From assembly GCA_030152225.1 (NCBI GenBank), contig JASLHL010000054.1:1-7730 (forward strand): a stretch of 7,730 nucleotides of DNA, read 5' to 3'. Positions 1-7,459 of this stretch are shown here, piece by piece (within the stretch, counting starts at the first letter, position 1; every line of letters begins with the position of its first letter). The notes below the pieces were generated by a model, which made no database searches, was not told the DNA's origin, and saw only the letters and a list, made by a program, of their open reading frames with translations. The translations under genes and the position numbers were made by a program. This stretch comes from Flavobacterium sp. (lineage in GTDB: Bacteria; Bacteroidota; Bacteroidia; Flavobacteriales; Flavobacteriaceae).

Positions 1-53
1 GAACACCCTACAAAAGTTAACGCTAAAAGAGATAATCCGACGTATTTTTTCAT
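1..53 (-). CDS. bamD: N-terminus of a lipoprotein, probably BamD (partial, runs off the left edge)
   Basis: Only the first 18 codons are in the window. They read MKKYVGLSLLALTFVGCS: a short basic start, a hydrophobic core and a lipobox-like FVGC with the cysteine at residue 17. This is a type II (lipoprotein) signal peptide, so the product should be lipidated and sent to the outer or inner membrane. The name BamD, the outer-membrane lipoprotein of the beta-barrel assembly machinery, is an inference. In flavobacteria, as I recall, bamD commonly follows ligA, DUF6913 and dapA on the same strand, and flavobacterial BamD proteins begin with a similar signal peptide. None of the TPR-repeat body is visible. 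A near-consensus promoter lies about 60-90 bp upstream, so the gene need not depend on the upstream operon. The lipoprotein call is solid; the BamD identity is moderate. Confidence 0.6.
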   Translation of the reverse strand, partial: MKKYVGLSLLALTFVGC

Positions 54-111
54 TTCGTTTATTCGGTATTAAACAATCACTGCTTGAGTTATTGCACTTC
101 AAAAGCAACTG

Positions 112-142
112 CAAATTTAGTTATATAATTGCATTATACAAA
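112..142 (-). promoter_or_regulatory. Bacteroidota-type promoter for the left-edge lipoprotein gene
   Basis: On the minus strand TTTG (139-142) is followed by a 19-nt spacer (120-138) and TAAATTTG (112-119). This matches the Bacteroidota sigma-factor consensus TTTG / about 19 nt / TAnnTTTG at every defined base. Transcription should start near 105-107, giving a leader of about 50 nt before the ATG at 53. The -33 box lies inside the U-tract of the preceding gene's terminator. Confidence 0.75.
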
Positions 143-179
143 AACCTTTCTTTGCTAAAAAGAAAAAAAGGTCTTTTTT
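140..179 (-). terminator. Intrinsic terminator of the two-helix membrane protein gene
   Basis: Read on the minus strand, AAAAAGACCUUU and AAAGGUUUUU form an imperfect stem with one bulge and an A/U-rich loop. The stem runs into UUUUUG, about 20 nt after the stop codon at 201. Oligo-T on both sides means it could also work on the plus strand, although no plus-strand gene ends here. Confidence 0.6.
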
Positions 180-200
180 GTTTTATTTTAACAGGATATT

Positions 201-668
201 TTAGTAACCTCTTGATTCTTTCTTACTTATAGCTACACCTTTGTCTAGCCAATTCGTCCAATAGGCTTTGTCTTCTATGGAGAGAAAATACGCTCGATCT
301 GAGGTTTTTACGCACAAGAAATTACCTGAATCATTGAATGTATAAGCCGATCGCTTGCGAAATCTACGATAACCATAACCTCCGAACTTCCCTGTATAAT
401 CCAAGTTTTCTAAGCTGATTTCTTGAATTGTATCCAAGGGAATTTCCTTTTTTTTACGTACGCCAAATACAAGCGACGTAGCAGTATGACCAATCGTATA
501 ATCAAAAGAAACGGTGTACAGGTAGATCGCTAGTACAAGAATAAGTATACTACCTAAGAACCAATAGTCTCCAGTTACAAGACTAAAAAAAATCAACATA
601 GCGCAAACAAAAAAAACAATAAACTTGGCCGACTTTTGTTTGTAAATATTCATTTTTTCGCTATACAT
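201..668 (-). CDS. Small membrane protein, two N-terminal helices plus PH-like soluble tail (unknown function)
   Basis: I do not recognise a named family. The 155-residue product has a short basic N-terminus and two hydrophobic helices (about residues 16-32 and 36-54) separated by a brief TGDY turn. The remaining ~100 residues are soluble. This layout, with the basic loop RKKKEIP (71-77) followed by IQEISLENLD and a late Trp-containing helix (AYWTNWL, 135-141), resembles bacterial PH-domain membrane proteins, where two helices anchor a small beta-barrel on the cytoplasmic side. That is a resemblance judged by eye only. A stretch rich in Gly, Tyr and Arg (about 93-108) is unusual and could contact membrane or nucleic acid. 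It sits between two terminators, so it is probably transcribed alone. ATG at 668 is used here; the ATG at 653 (150 aa) is an equally possible start because neither has a clear ribosome binding site. Confidence 0.8.
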   Translation of the reverse strand: MYSEKMNIYKQKSAKFIVFFVCAMLIFFSLVTGDYWFLGSILILVLAIYLYTVSFDYTIGHTATSLVFGVRKKKEIPLDTIQEISLENLDYTGKFGGYGYRRFRKRSAYTFNDSGNFLCVKTSDRAYFLSIEDKAYWTNWLDKGVAISKKESRGY

Positions 669-685
669 ATCGCTAAGATAAAGAT

Positions 686-711
686 AAAAAGATGCCTTTC
701 GGCATCTTTTT
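686..711 (-). terminator. Strong intrinsic terminator after the ferritin gene
   Basis: Perfect 11-bp inverted repeat: AAAAAGATGCC (686-696) and GGCATCTTTTT (701-711). On the minus-strand RNA it closes a GAAA tetraloop and ends in a U-run, 16 nt past the ferritin stop. It marks the end of the ligA-dapA-ferritin transcript. Confidence 0.85.
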
Positions 712-727
712 ACGTCTGTTTATACTA

Positions 728-1246
728 TTAAGCCGTAGTAGCAGTTGCGCCTGCATCTCCTCTAAAGCTCTTCATGTCATTGTCGAATAAATAAAGTCCA
801 CCTTTATCATCTCCAATCAGGTTGATCTTATCTAAAATCGTACGAGCTGTTGCCTCTTCTTCAATTTGTTCTGATACATACCACTGTAAGAAATTGTGTG
901 TAGCATAATCGCGTTCTTCCAAAGCAATGTGCACTAATTCATTAATACTCTTAGACACGAATACTTCGTGTGCAAAAAGTTGAGTAAAAAGCGTTTTAAA
1001 TGAAGCGTAATCCAATTCAGGTTTTGCTACTGCTGGAATGGTTGCTTCTCCTCCTCTTTGATTGATATACTTAACTAATTTAAGCATATGGGTGCGCTCT
1101 TCATTTGATTGATCATACATAAAAGAAGCGATTCCTTCAAATCCTTGAACTTCCGCCCAAGTTGCCATCGCTAAATAAATTTGAGATGAATCTCCTTCTA
1201 TTTTGATCTGTCCGTTTAAAGCATCTTGCAATTTTTTCGATAACAT
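728..1246 (-). CDS. ftnA: Bacterial non-haem ferritin (FtnA type)
   Basis: Stores iron: subunits of this family form a 24-mer shell that oxidises Fe(II) with O2 or H2O2 and deposits a ferric mineral core in the cytoplasm. At 172 residues it has normal ferritin length and aligns by eye to E. coli FtnA without gaps over the first 130 residues. The ferroxidase ligands are present at the same numbers: E17, E50, H53, E94 and Q127, with Y24. The extra site-C carboxylates E126, E129 and E130 are also kept, within NFLQWYVSEQIEEE (118-131). Residue 52, where bacterioferritin has its haem-binding Met, is Thr, so haem binding is not expected. The last ~12 residues (GDAGATATTA end) are a low-complexity tail. 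It starts 4 nt after the dapA stop and is followed by a strong terminator, so it is probably the last gene of that operon. No Fur-like site was seen nearby. Confidence 0.93.
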   Translation of the reverse strand: MLSKKLQDALNGQIKIEGDSSQIYLAMATWAEVQGFEGIASFMYDQSNEERTHMLKLVKYINQRGGEATIPAVAKPELDYASFKTLFTQLFAHEVFVSKSINELVHIALEERDYATHNFLQWYVSEQIEEEATARTILDKINLIGDDKGGLYLFDNDMKSFRGDAGATATTA

Positions 1247-1250
1247 AATT

Positions 1251-2135
1251 TTACTTTTTGAGTTTACTATATTCTTTTTCTATTCGCTGTTCTAAATCTT
1301 GGTCTACAGCAACCAAAGGCAATCGCAATTCATTAGCCATCACCCCTGCCTTCGTCAACACGGCTTTGATACCTGCAGGATTTCCTTGTTCGAAAATGAG
1401 ATCAATGATAGGCATCATTTGGTATTGCAAGTCAAAAGCAGCTTTGATATTTCCTTCTAATCCCAAGCGGATCATGGAAGAAAATGGTTGCGGAATTCCT
1501 TGTCCAATCACAGAGATCACACCTGCACCTCCTGCCAATACAAGTGGCAAAGCAATGGCATCATCTCCAGAGATAACCAAGAAGTCCTTTCGAGTCGATT
1601 GTCTAATCAACTCCATCCCTTGTACAATATCACCTGCTGCTTCTTTAATTCCCACAATAGTTGAAAATTCATTTGCTAAGCGGATAACCGTTTTAGGACT
1701 TATATTACTTCCTGTGCGTCCAGGTACATTGTATAATAAAATAGGCAAGCTACTCTTTTGCGCAATTGCCTTGAAATGTTGATAAATCCCTTCTTGTGTA
1801 GGTTTGTTGTAATAGGGTGAAACCGATAAAATCGCATCAAATCCCGCTAAATTATCAGGATTCAATTCTTCAATTACTTGAGCCGTATTATTGCCTCCCA
1901 CACCTAAAACTAACGGTAATTTTCCTGCATTCGCTTGCTTAACAGTCTGCTTCACTAACTCCTTTTCCTCTTTAGTCAACGTAGCAGATTCTCCCGTTGT
2001 TCCCAAAACAACAAGATATTCTACTCCTCCTTGAGTGACATAATGCACTAAGTTTTGCAGTGCATCAACATCTACAGACTGATCTTTTTTAAATGGAGTT
2101 ACCAAAGCAACTCCTGTACCTTTTAGCGATTGCAT
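1251..2135 (-). CDS. dapA: 4-Hydroxy-tetrahydrodipicolinate synthase
   Basis: Condenses pyruvate with aspartate-4-semialdehyde to 4-hydroxy-tetrahydrodipicolinate, the committed step toward meso-diaminopimelate and lysine; cytoplasmic TIM-barrel tetramer. The 294 residues match the family length. Visible signatures are GTTGES (45-50) carrying the catalytic Thr pair, SVSPYYNKP (104-112) carrying the Tyr donated across the dimer interface, YNVPGRTG (135-142) with catalytic Tyr135 and substrate-binding Arg140, and the Schiff-base Lys164 in GIKEAAGD (162-169). GDD (190-192) and the Gly-rich GGAGVISV lie later in the barrel. All catalytic residues are intact. It begins 6 nt after the DUF6913 stop and ends 4 nt before the ferritin start, so translation of the three is probably coupled. 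No lysine riboswitch is visible upstream; the gene relies on the operon promoter. Confidence 0.96.
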   Translation of the reverse strand: MQSLKGTGVALVTPFKKDQSVDVDALQNLVHYVTQGGVEYLVVLGTTGESATLTKEEKELVKQTVKQANAGKLPLVLGVGGNNTAQVIEELNPDNLAGFDAILSVSPYYNKPTQEGIYQHFKAIAQKSSLPILLYNVPGRTGSNISPKTVIRLANEFSTIVGIKEAAGDIVQGMELIRQSTRKDFLVISGDDAIALPLVLAGGAGVISVIGQGIPQPFSSMIRLGLEGNIKAAFDLQYQMMPIIDLIFEQGNPAGIKAVLTKAGVMANELRLPLVAVDQDLEQRIEKEYSKLKK

Positions 2136-2141
2136 ATTCGT

Positions 2142-2654
2142 TTATTTCGTTTTAAAAATAGTTATATAATTTAGTAAATGTTTGATATAAGCTGTTGCTT
2201 GTAGCTCCTGCATATCCAAACTAAAGTGATTGATTCGCGGCGTTACTGTGGCTATTCCAACTTTAAACTTCGCCTTCGATTTTGCACTCACCCATAGTAA
2301 AGGTACAATATCTTTTGCGTAAAAATTAATCAACAAGTCAAAAGGTTGCTCAATGAATTTTTTTACTTCTTGATTTTGAACATCGCCAATGATGCTAAAA
2401 TCCTTCAAACTAAAAGAAGGATCTTGCAATTGCTTTGCCCCTGTCAATCCCGTATAAACCAACACATGAATCTGCTCTACTACTGCACCGTTTTGACGGA
2501 GGGACTGAATTAATTCATCCACTTTCGATACTTCACTTTTTTCGATTAGTATCCCGATCGTTCGCAAGGGAAAGTCATAATTTGACTCCATCCCTTTCAA
2601 CGACGCTTTATTAATCGCTTTTTTTAATGTTTTCTTTTTGAAAGTACTAAACAT
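2142..2654 (-). CDS. DUF6913 family protein (conserved beside dapA in flavobacteria)
   Basis: Function unknown. The 170-residue product matches what I recall of the DUF6913 family, found in flavobacteria between ligA and dapA. It has no signal peptide or membrane helix. It starts with a Lys-rich helix (FKKKTLKKAINKASLKG, 5-21), followed by what looks like an alternating beta/alpha fold: strand RTIGILIEK (31-39), helix, strand QIHVLVYTG, then a region with FDLLINFYAK before VGIATVTPRINHFSLDM. The pattern suggests a small Rossmann-like or receiver-like domain, but no phosphorylation or nucleotide motif is seen. The 64-nt gap to ligA upstream has no terminator hairpin and only a weak TAnnTTTG-like box, so co-transcription with ligA is likely. 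The 6-nt gap to dapA indicates tight linkage. Confidence 0.85.
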   Translation of the reverse strand: MFSTFKKKTLKKAINKASLKGMESNYDFPLRTIGILIEKSEVSKVDELIQSLRQNGAVVEQIHVLVYTGLTGAKQLQDPSFSLKDFSIIGDVQNQEVKKFIEQPFDLLINFYAKDIVPLLWVSAKSKAKFKVGIATVTPRINHFSLDMQELQATAYIKHLLNYITIFKTK

Positions 2655-2718
2655 AATTCTTTGATAAGAAGTAAAGTTAGAAAAAGCGCAATAATAAACT
2701 AGCTACTTTAACAACAAA

Positions 2719-5204
<2,486 letters not shown>

Positions 5205-5222
5205 AATAATTTCTTTGAAAGA

Positions 5223-5230
5223 CAAAAATA
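5223..5230 (-). promoter_or_regulatory. -7 element of the DUF6495-ligA operon promoter
   Basis: The minus strand reads TATTTTTG, a perfect TAnnTTTG box, 18 nt upstream of the ATG at 5204. Transcription would start near 5215-5218, giving a very short leader of about 11-14 nt. No good TTTG -33 box is found 19-21 nt upstream, only A/T-rich DNA, so the promoter is supported by one element. It also rules out the upstream TTG (5223-5225) as a start codon. Confidence 0.55.
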
Positions 5231-5300
5231 CTAATTATAAAATGGATATTTTTATTTCCTGCGTTAAGCCAATTAAAAAAAAATGCTCTTGCAAACCTAC

Positions 5301-5316
5301 TGACAAACTGCTGTCA
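5301..5316. repeat. Short palindrome TGACA-N6-TGTCA upstream of the DinB-like gene
   Basis: Perfect 5-bp arms at 5301-5305 and 5312-5316 around a 6-nt centre. It lies just upstream of the TACATTTG box of the plus-strand promoter and covers where the -33 box should be, a usual place for a repressor or activator site. Five-bp arms can arise by chance, and no regulator can be assigned. Confidence 0.35.
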
Positions 5317-5327
5317 ATCCCTCCGCT

Positions 5328-5335
5328 TACATTTG
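5328..5335 (+). promoter_or_regulatory. -7 element of the DinB-like gene promoter
   Basis: TACATTTG matches TAnnTTTG exactly and ends 28 nt before the ATG at 5364, predicting a leader of about 20 nt. The -33 region has no TTTG at 19-21 nt; a CTG lies at 17 nt. A weak -33 box next to a palindrome would fit a promoter that needs an activator, but this is inference. Confidence 0.5.
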
Positions 5336-5363
5336 CTGTATAACAAAGTAAAATACACGACAA

Positions 5364-5834
5364 ATGAGTACTACAATTATTTCCAATGCCCAGCTTTTAC
5401 AGCACTGGCAAGGTCAAAGAGGTTTAACAAGAAGAGTAATTGAAGCTTTTCCAGAAACAGATCTATTTAATTTCACCCTTGGTGGTATGCGTCCTTTTTC
5501 GGCTATGTGTGCCGAACTAATCGCTATTGCCGTACCGTCTTTACAGTCCATTACTTCCGGTCAAATAACAAAATTTGACGAAAAGCCAACCTTTCAATCT
5601 AAAGCAGAGCTTTTAAAACAATGGGATGCAGATACCGTGAAGATTAACGAATTGTTTCCCCTGATATCAGATGCACAGTTTCAAAAAAACTTTGTGTTAT
5701 TTGGTGAACACGATTTAAAAATCCAACAGCATGTCTTTTACTTCATTGACAATGAAGTTCACCATCGTGGACAGGCATATGTTTATCTACGTGCTCTGGG
5801 AATTGAACCTCCTTTTTTCTGGGAGACCTTTTAA
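5364..5834 (+). CDS. DinB-like (DfsB/YfiT-type fold) four-helix protein with altered metal site
   Basis: Members of this superfamily are four-helix bundles, many carrying a three-His metal centre; some are thiol-dependent transferases, and most, including this one, have no known substrate. The 156-residue length fits. The best landmark is the C-terminal VHHRGQAYVYLRALGIEPP (132-150), the HHRGQ motif and following helix typical of DinB-like proteins. Other parts fit a helical bundle: LLQHWQGQRGLTRRVIEAF (11-29), MRPFSAMCAELIAIAVPSL (42-60) and a third helix near 80-100. The helix usually holding the first His ligand (42-60) has none, and the usual H-x3-H pair appears as N130-x3-H134. Metal binding may therefore be altered or lost, or use D129, E131, H133 or H123. 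It has its own promoter, is divergent from the ligA operon, and shares a terminator with the convergent WYL regulator. No signal peptide; presumably cytoplasmic. Confidence 0.82.
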   Translation: MSTTIISNAQLLQHWQGQRGLTRRVIEAFPETDLFNFTLGGMRPFSAMCAELIAIAVPSLQSITSGQITKFDEKPTFQSKAELLKQWDADTVKINELFPLISDAQFQKNFVLFGEHDLKIQQHVFYFIDNEVHHRGQAYVYLRALGIEPPFFWETF

Positions 5835-5839
5835 CAACA

Positions 5840-5876
5840 AAAGTCCTTTCAATGTATCGAAGGGACTTTATTTTTT
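5840..5876. terminator. Bidirectional terminator between the DinB-like and WYL genes
   Basis: AAAGTCC (5840-5846) pairs with GGACTTT (5863-5869). The stem extends inward through TTTC/GAAG, including one G-U pair, to about 11 bp around an 8-nt loop (5851-5858). On the plus strand it is followed by A and then six T (5871-5876), just after the stop at 5834. On the minus strand the reverse complement ends in UUUUGUUGUU. The right arm overlaps the stop codon of the WYL gene (5868-5870), so one hairpin serves both converging genes. Confidence 0.8.
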
Positions 5877-6824
5877 ATGCTTTAACAAGCTAGTAGTCAA
5901 TAGTTTTTCAACTTTTTCCTGCAATTCCACAGGTTGCAAAATCTCAGCTTGATCGGCAAACATCAAAAACCAACGGGGAAATCCATTGTTTAAATCTTTC
6001 ATCTTAAAGTGCATTTCGACCTGTTCTCCGCGATCTACTTCTTCGACAAACCCGTAGTACTTGCGATCCCAAACCAAATAGGAAGCCATGCGTTTATCCA
6101 CCAAAATACGCACCTCTACGTTTTGTTCCACGGTTTTTGTAGGCAAATAGAACTCTAATTCTCTGTGTTCTTGTGTAAAAACAGCATCCAATAGCTGAAT
6201 GGATTGAATGCGATCTGATCGAAACTGACGGTAAGACTCACGCAAATGACAGTACGCCATAAAATACCAAAAGCTATTCTCATAGAACACGCCAATAGGT
6301 TCTAAAATTCGAGTAGTTGCTTCTTTTTCTGTTCCATTGACATACACCAAGCGCACTTGTTGCTTGAGGGAAATACTTTTAAAAAGCGTAGCTAAGACGG
6401 AAGGAACTTTTTTATTGAAGATTGTTTTATCGGAACGCATCACAATAGCAGGCGCAATGCCTGATACCTCTTCTTTTTGAGTGGAACGCAACACCGCTTT
6501 CATCTTAAACAAAGCCGATGTAAAGTGATCATTTAACTCCTGATCTACATAGACTTGCATAATTTTCTCCGCTGCTGCAAAACTCAACGCTTCTTCTCTT
6601 GTGAATAAAGTTGGCGGTATCTTATACCCGTCAACAATAGCATACCCAACTCCAGCCTCCCCATAGATAGGCACTCCTGCTTGCTCCAATGAGCGAATAT
6701 CGCGGTAAATAGTACGCAAACTCACTTCGAATCGATCTGCCAACTCCTGAGCCGTAACGATAGGCTTGGATTGCAAATGAATAAAGATACTGAGAATGCG
6801 ATCAAATCGTTTTTTTATATCCAT
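5868..6824 (-). CDS. WYL-domain transcriptional regulator (YafY type: HTH_11 + WYL + WCX)
   Basis: DNA-binding regulator expected to sense a small ligand or nucleic acid through its WYL domain. The 318 residues show the usual three parts. An N-terminal winged helix (about 6-60) has VTAQELADRFEVSLRTIYRDIRSLEQAGVPI; its recognition helix is VSLRTIYRDI (34-43), followed by the wing GEAGVGYAI. The WYL domain (about 143-210) has W186-Y187-F188 in place of WYL, then AYCHLRESYRQFRSDRI (190-206), the conserved Arg-rich ligand-binding stretch. A WCX-type C-terminal region covers about 225-310. Nothing is missing. Proteins of this class often repress or activate neighbours and themselves; the convergent DinB-like gene is an obvious candidate target but this is not shown. 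A 10-bp direct repeat lies in its leader. Its stop codon is inside the shared bidirectional terminator. Confidence 0.94.
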   Translation of the reverse strand: MDIKKRFDRILSIFIHLQSKPIVTAQELADRFEVSLRTIYRDIRSLEQAGVPIYGEAGVGYAIVDGYKIPPTLFTREEALSFAAAEKIMQVYVDQELNDHFTSALFKMKAVLRSTQKEEVSGIAPAIVMRSDKTIFNKKVPSVLATLFKSISLKQQVRLVYVNGTEKEATTRILEPIGVFYENSFWYFMAYCHLRESYRQFRSDRIQSIQLLDAVFTQEHRELEFYLPTKTVEQNVEVRILVDKRMASYLVWDRKYYGFVEEVDRGEQVEMHFKMKDLNNGFPRWFLMFADQAEILQPVELQEKVEKLLTTSLLKHKK

Positions 6825-6838
6825 GCTTTAGTAGAAAT

Positions 6839-6862
6839 GGGTGATGAGAAAAGGGTGATGAG
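6839..6862. repeat. Tandem direct repeat GGGTGATGAG x2 in the WYL gene leader
   Basis: Two identical 10-bp copies, 6839-6848 and 6853-6862, separated by AAAA (period 14). They start 14 bp upstream of the WYL regulator's ATG, between it and a weak promoter-like box. Position and exact identity suggest an operator for a DNA-binding protein, possibly the WYL regulator itself. It could also be a chance or slippage duplication. Confidence 0.6.
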
Positions 6863-6868
6863 TTATGA

Positions 6869-6876
6869 CAAGTATA
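6869..6876 (-). promoter_or_regulatory. Weak -7-like box upstream of the WYL gene
   Basis: The minus strand reads TATACTTG, one mismatch from TAnnTTTG, with a TTTA 21 nt further upstream in place of TTTG. It would start transcription near 6862, directly at the edge of the 10-bp direct repeats, leaving a leader of about 38 nt. It is the best candidate in the rplI-WYL spacer but is well below consensus. Confidence 0.25.
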
Positions 6877-6899
6877 CAAAACAATTATACGCTAAACTA

Positions 6900-6926
6900 A
6901 AAAAGCCTTCCAAAGGAAGGCTTTTT
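6900..6926 (-). terminator. Strong terminator of the rpsR-rplI operon
   Basis: Perfect 12-bp inverted repeat, AAAAAGCCTTCC (6900-6911) and GGAAGGCTTTTT (6915-6926), around a 3-nt loop. On the minus-strand RNA it ends in UUUUUAGUUU, 21 nt past the rplI stop at 6948. T-runs on both sides would let it work in either direction. Confidence 0.88.
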
Positions 6927-6947
6927 ATATTATTTCATTCAAATGAA

Positions 6948-7391
6948 TTACTCTTGTTCAGCGATTACTTCGTAATCAACTTCAACAATTACGTCACGGT
7001 GTAAACGTACTGTTGCAGCATATTTACCTAAACGTTTGATAACTCCAGAAGCGATGAATTTTCTATCGATCTCTTGTCCGTTTTTAGCAAATACTTCAGC
7101 TAAATCTTGGTTTGTTACCGAACCAAACAATTTCTCTCCACCAGCTTTAACAGCGATTTTGATTTCAATTGCTTTTAATGCTTCAGCTACAACTTTAGCA
7201 TCAGCGATTAATTTAGCTTCTTTGTGCGCTCTTTGCTTTAAGTTTTCAGCTAATACTTTCTTTGCAGAAGGAGTAGCTAAAACTGCAAGTCCTTGAGGAA
7301 TTAAGTAGTTACGTCCGTATCCTGGTTTAACAGTTACTACGTCATCTTTAAATCCTAATTTTTGAACGTCTTGTTTTAAGATAATTTCCAT
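6948..7391 (-). CDS. rplI: 50S ribosomal protein L9
   Basis: Binds 23S rRNA near the L1 stalk base and helps maintain translation fidelity. The 147 residues are the normal L9 length. The N-terminal domain carries the L9 signature: DVQKLGFKDDVVTVKPGYGRNYLIPQGLA (from residue 8), with the diagnostic PGYGRNYLIP. A long connecting helix rich in Lys, Ala and Glu follows (about 41-75). The C-terminal domain includes GGEKLFGSVTNQDLAEVF and ends in a beta strand with VEVDYEVIAEQE. It lies 68 nt downstream of rpsR, the usual rpsF-rpsR-rplI order, and is followed by a strong terminator. The start ATG is preceded by AAAAAGGA, one of few Shine-Dalgarno-like sequences in this window. Confidence 0.98.
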   Translation of the reverse strand: MEIILKQDVQKLGFKDDVVTVKPGYGRNYLIPQGLAVLATPSAKKVLAENLKQRAHKEAKLIADAKVVAEALKAIEIKIAVKAGGEKLFGSVTNQDLAEVFAKNGQEIDRKFIASGVIKRLGKYAATVRLHRDVIVEVDYEVIAEQE

Positions 7392-7398
7392 GTTGATG

Positions 7399-7406
7399 TC
7401 CTTTTT
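7399..7406 (-). promoter_or_regulatory. Shine-Dalgarno-like site of rplI
   Basis: The minus strand reads AAAAAGGA with 7 nt to the ATG at 7391. It supports this start. Its weight is limited because many Bacteroidota genes are translated without such a site. Confidence 0.45.
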
Positions 7407-7414
7407 AATAAGAA

Positions 7415-7446
7415 GTTAGGTTTCTAAGTTGAAAACCAACAACTTG
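7415..7446 (-). other. Alternative hairpins in the rpsR-rplI spacer
   Basis: Two overlapping inverted repeats are visible. Hairpin A pairs 7426-7431 with 7440-7445 (AAGTTG/CAACTT, 8-nt loop, plus a possible G-U at 7425/7446). Hairpin B pairs GTT-A-GGTTTC (7415-7424) with GAAA-A-CCAAC (7431-7440): 9 bp, two single-base bulges and a 6-nt loop. They use the same bases, so only one can form at a time. No T-run follows, so neither looks like a simple terminator. Confidence 0.4.
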
Positions 7447-7459
7447 TTTTTGTATTATA

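Noticed and set aside
679..686. TATCTTTA as a -7 box for the two-helix membrane protein gene
   Set aside because: It misses the final G of TAnnTTTG, and the -33 position falls in the terminator hairpin with no TTTG, so I could not support it as a promoter.
1258..1782. Plus-strand open frame of 174 codons antisense to dapA
   Set aside because: It lies wholly inside dapA, whose catalytic motifs are intact in the other strand. The antisense product looks like random composition (many Cys, Ser, Pro) with no recognisable domain and no promoter.
2655..2718. Possible promoter in the ligA-DUF6913 spacer (TAACTTTA on the minus strand)
   Set aside because: One mismatch in the -7 box and no TTTG 19-21 nt upstream; with no terminator after ligA, operon read-through is the simpler reading.
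5731..5952. Plus-strand 73-codon open frame overlapping the DinB-like 3' end
   Set aside because: It is a different frame of a gene with a clear family signature and reads through the shared terminator into antisense WYL sequence.
6771..7004. Plus-strand 77-codon open frame across the WYL start, the rplI terminator and the rplI end
   Set aside because: It crosses a perfect terminator hairpin and overlaps two real genes antisense. No promoter or domain is seen.
7036..7296. Plus-strand open frame antisense to rplI
   Set aside because: It is entirely within L9, a certain gene; the Ser/Ala-rich translation is what the reverse of an Ala/Lys-rich coding sequence gives.
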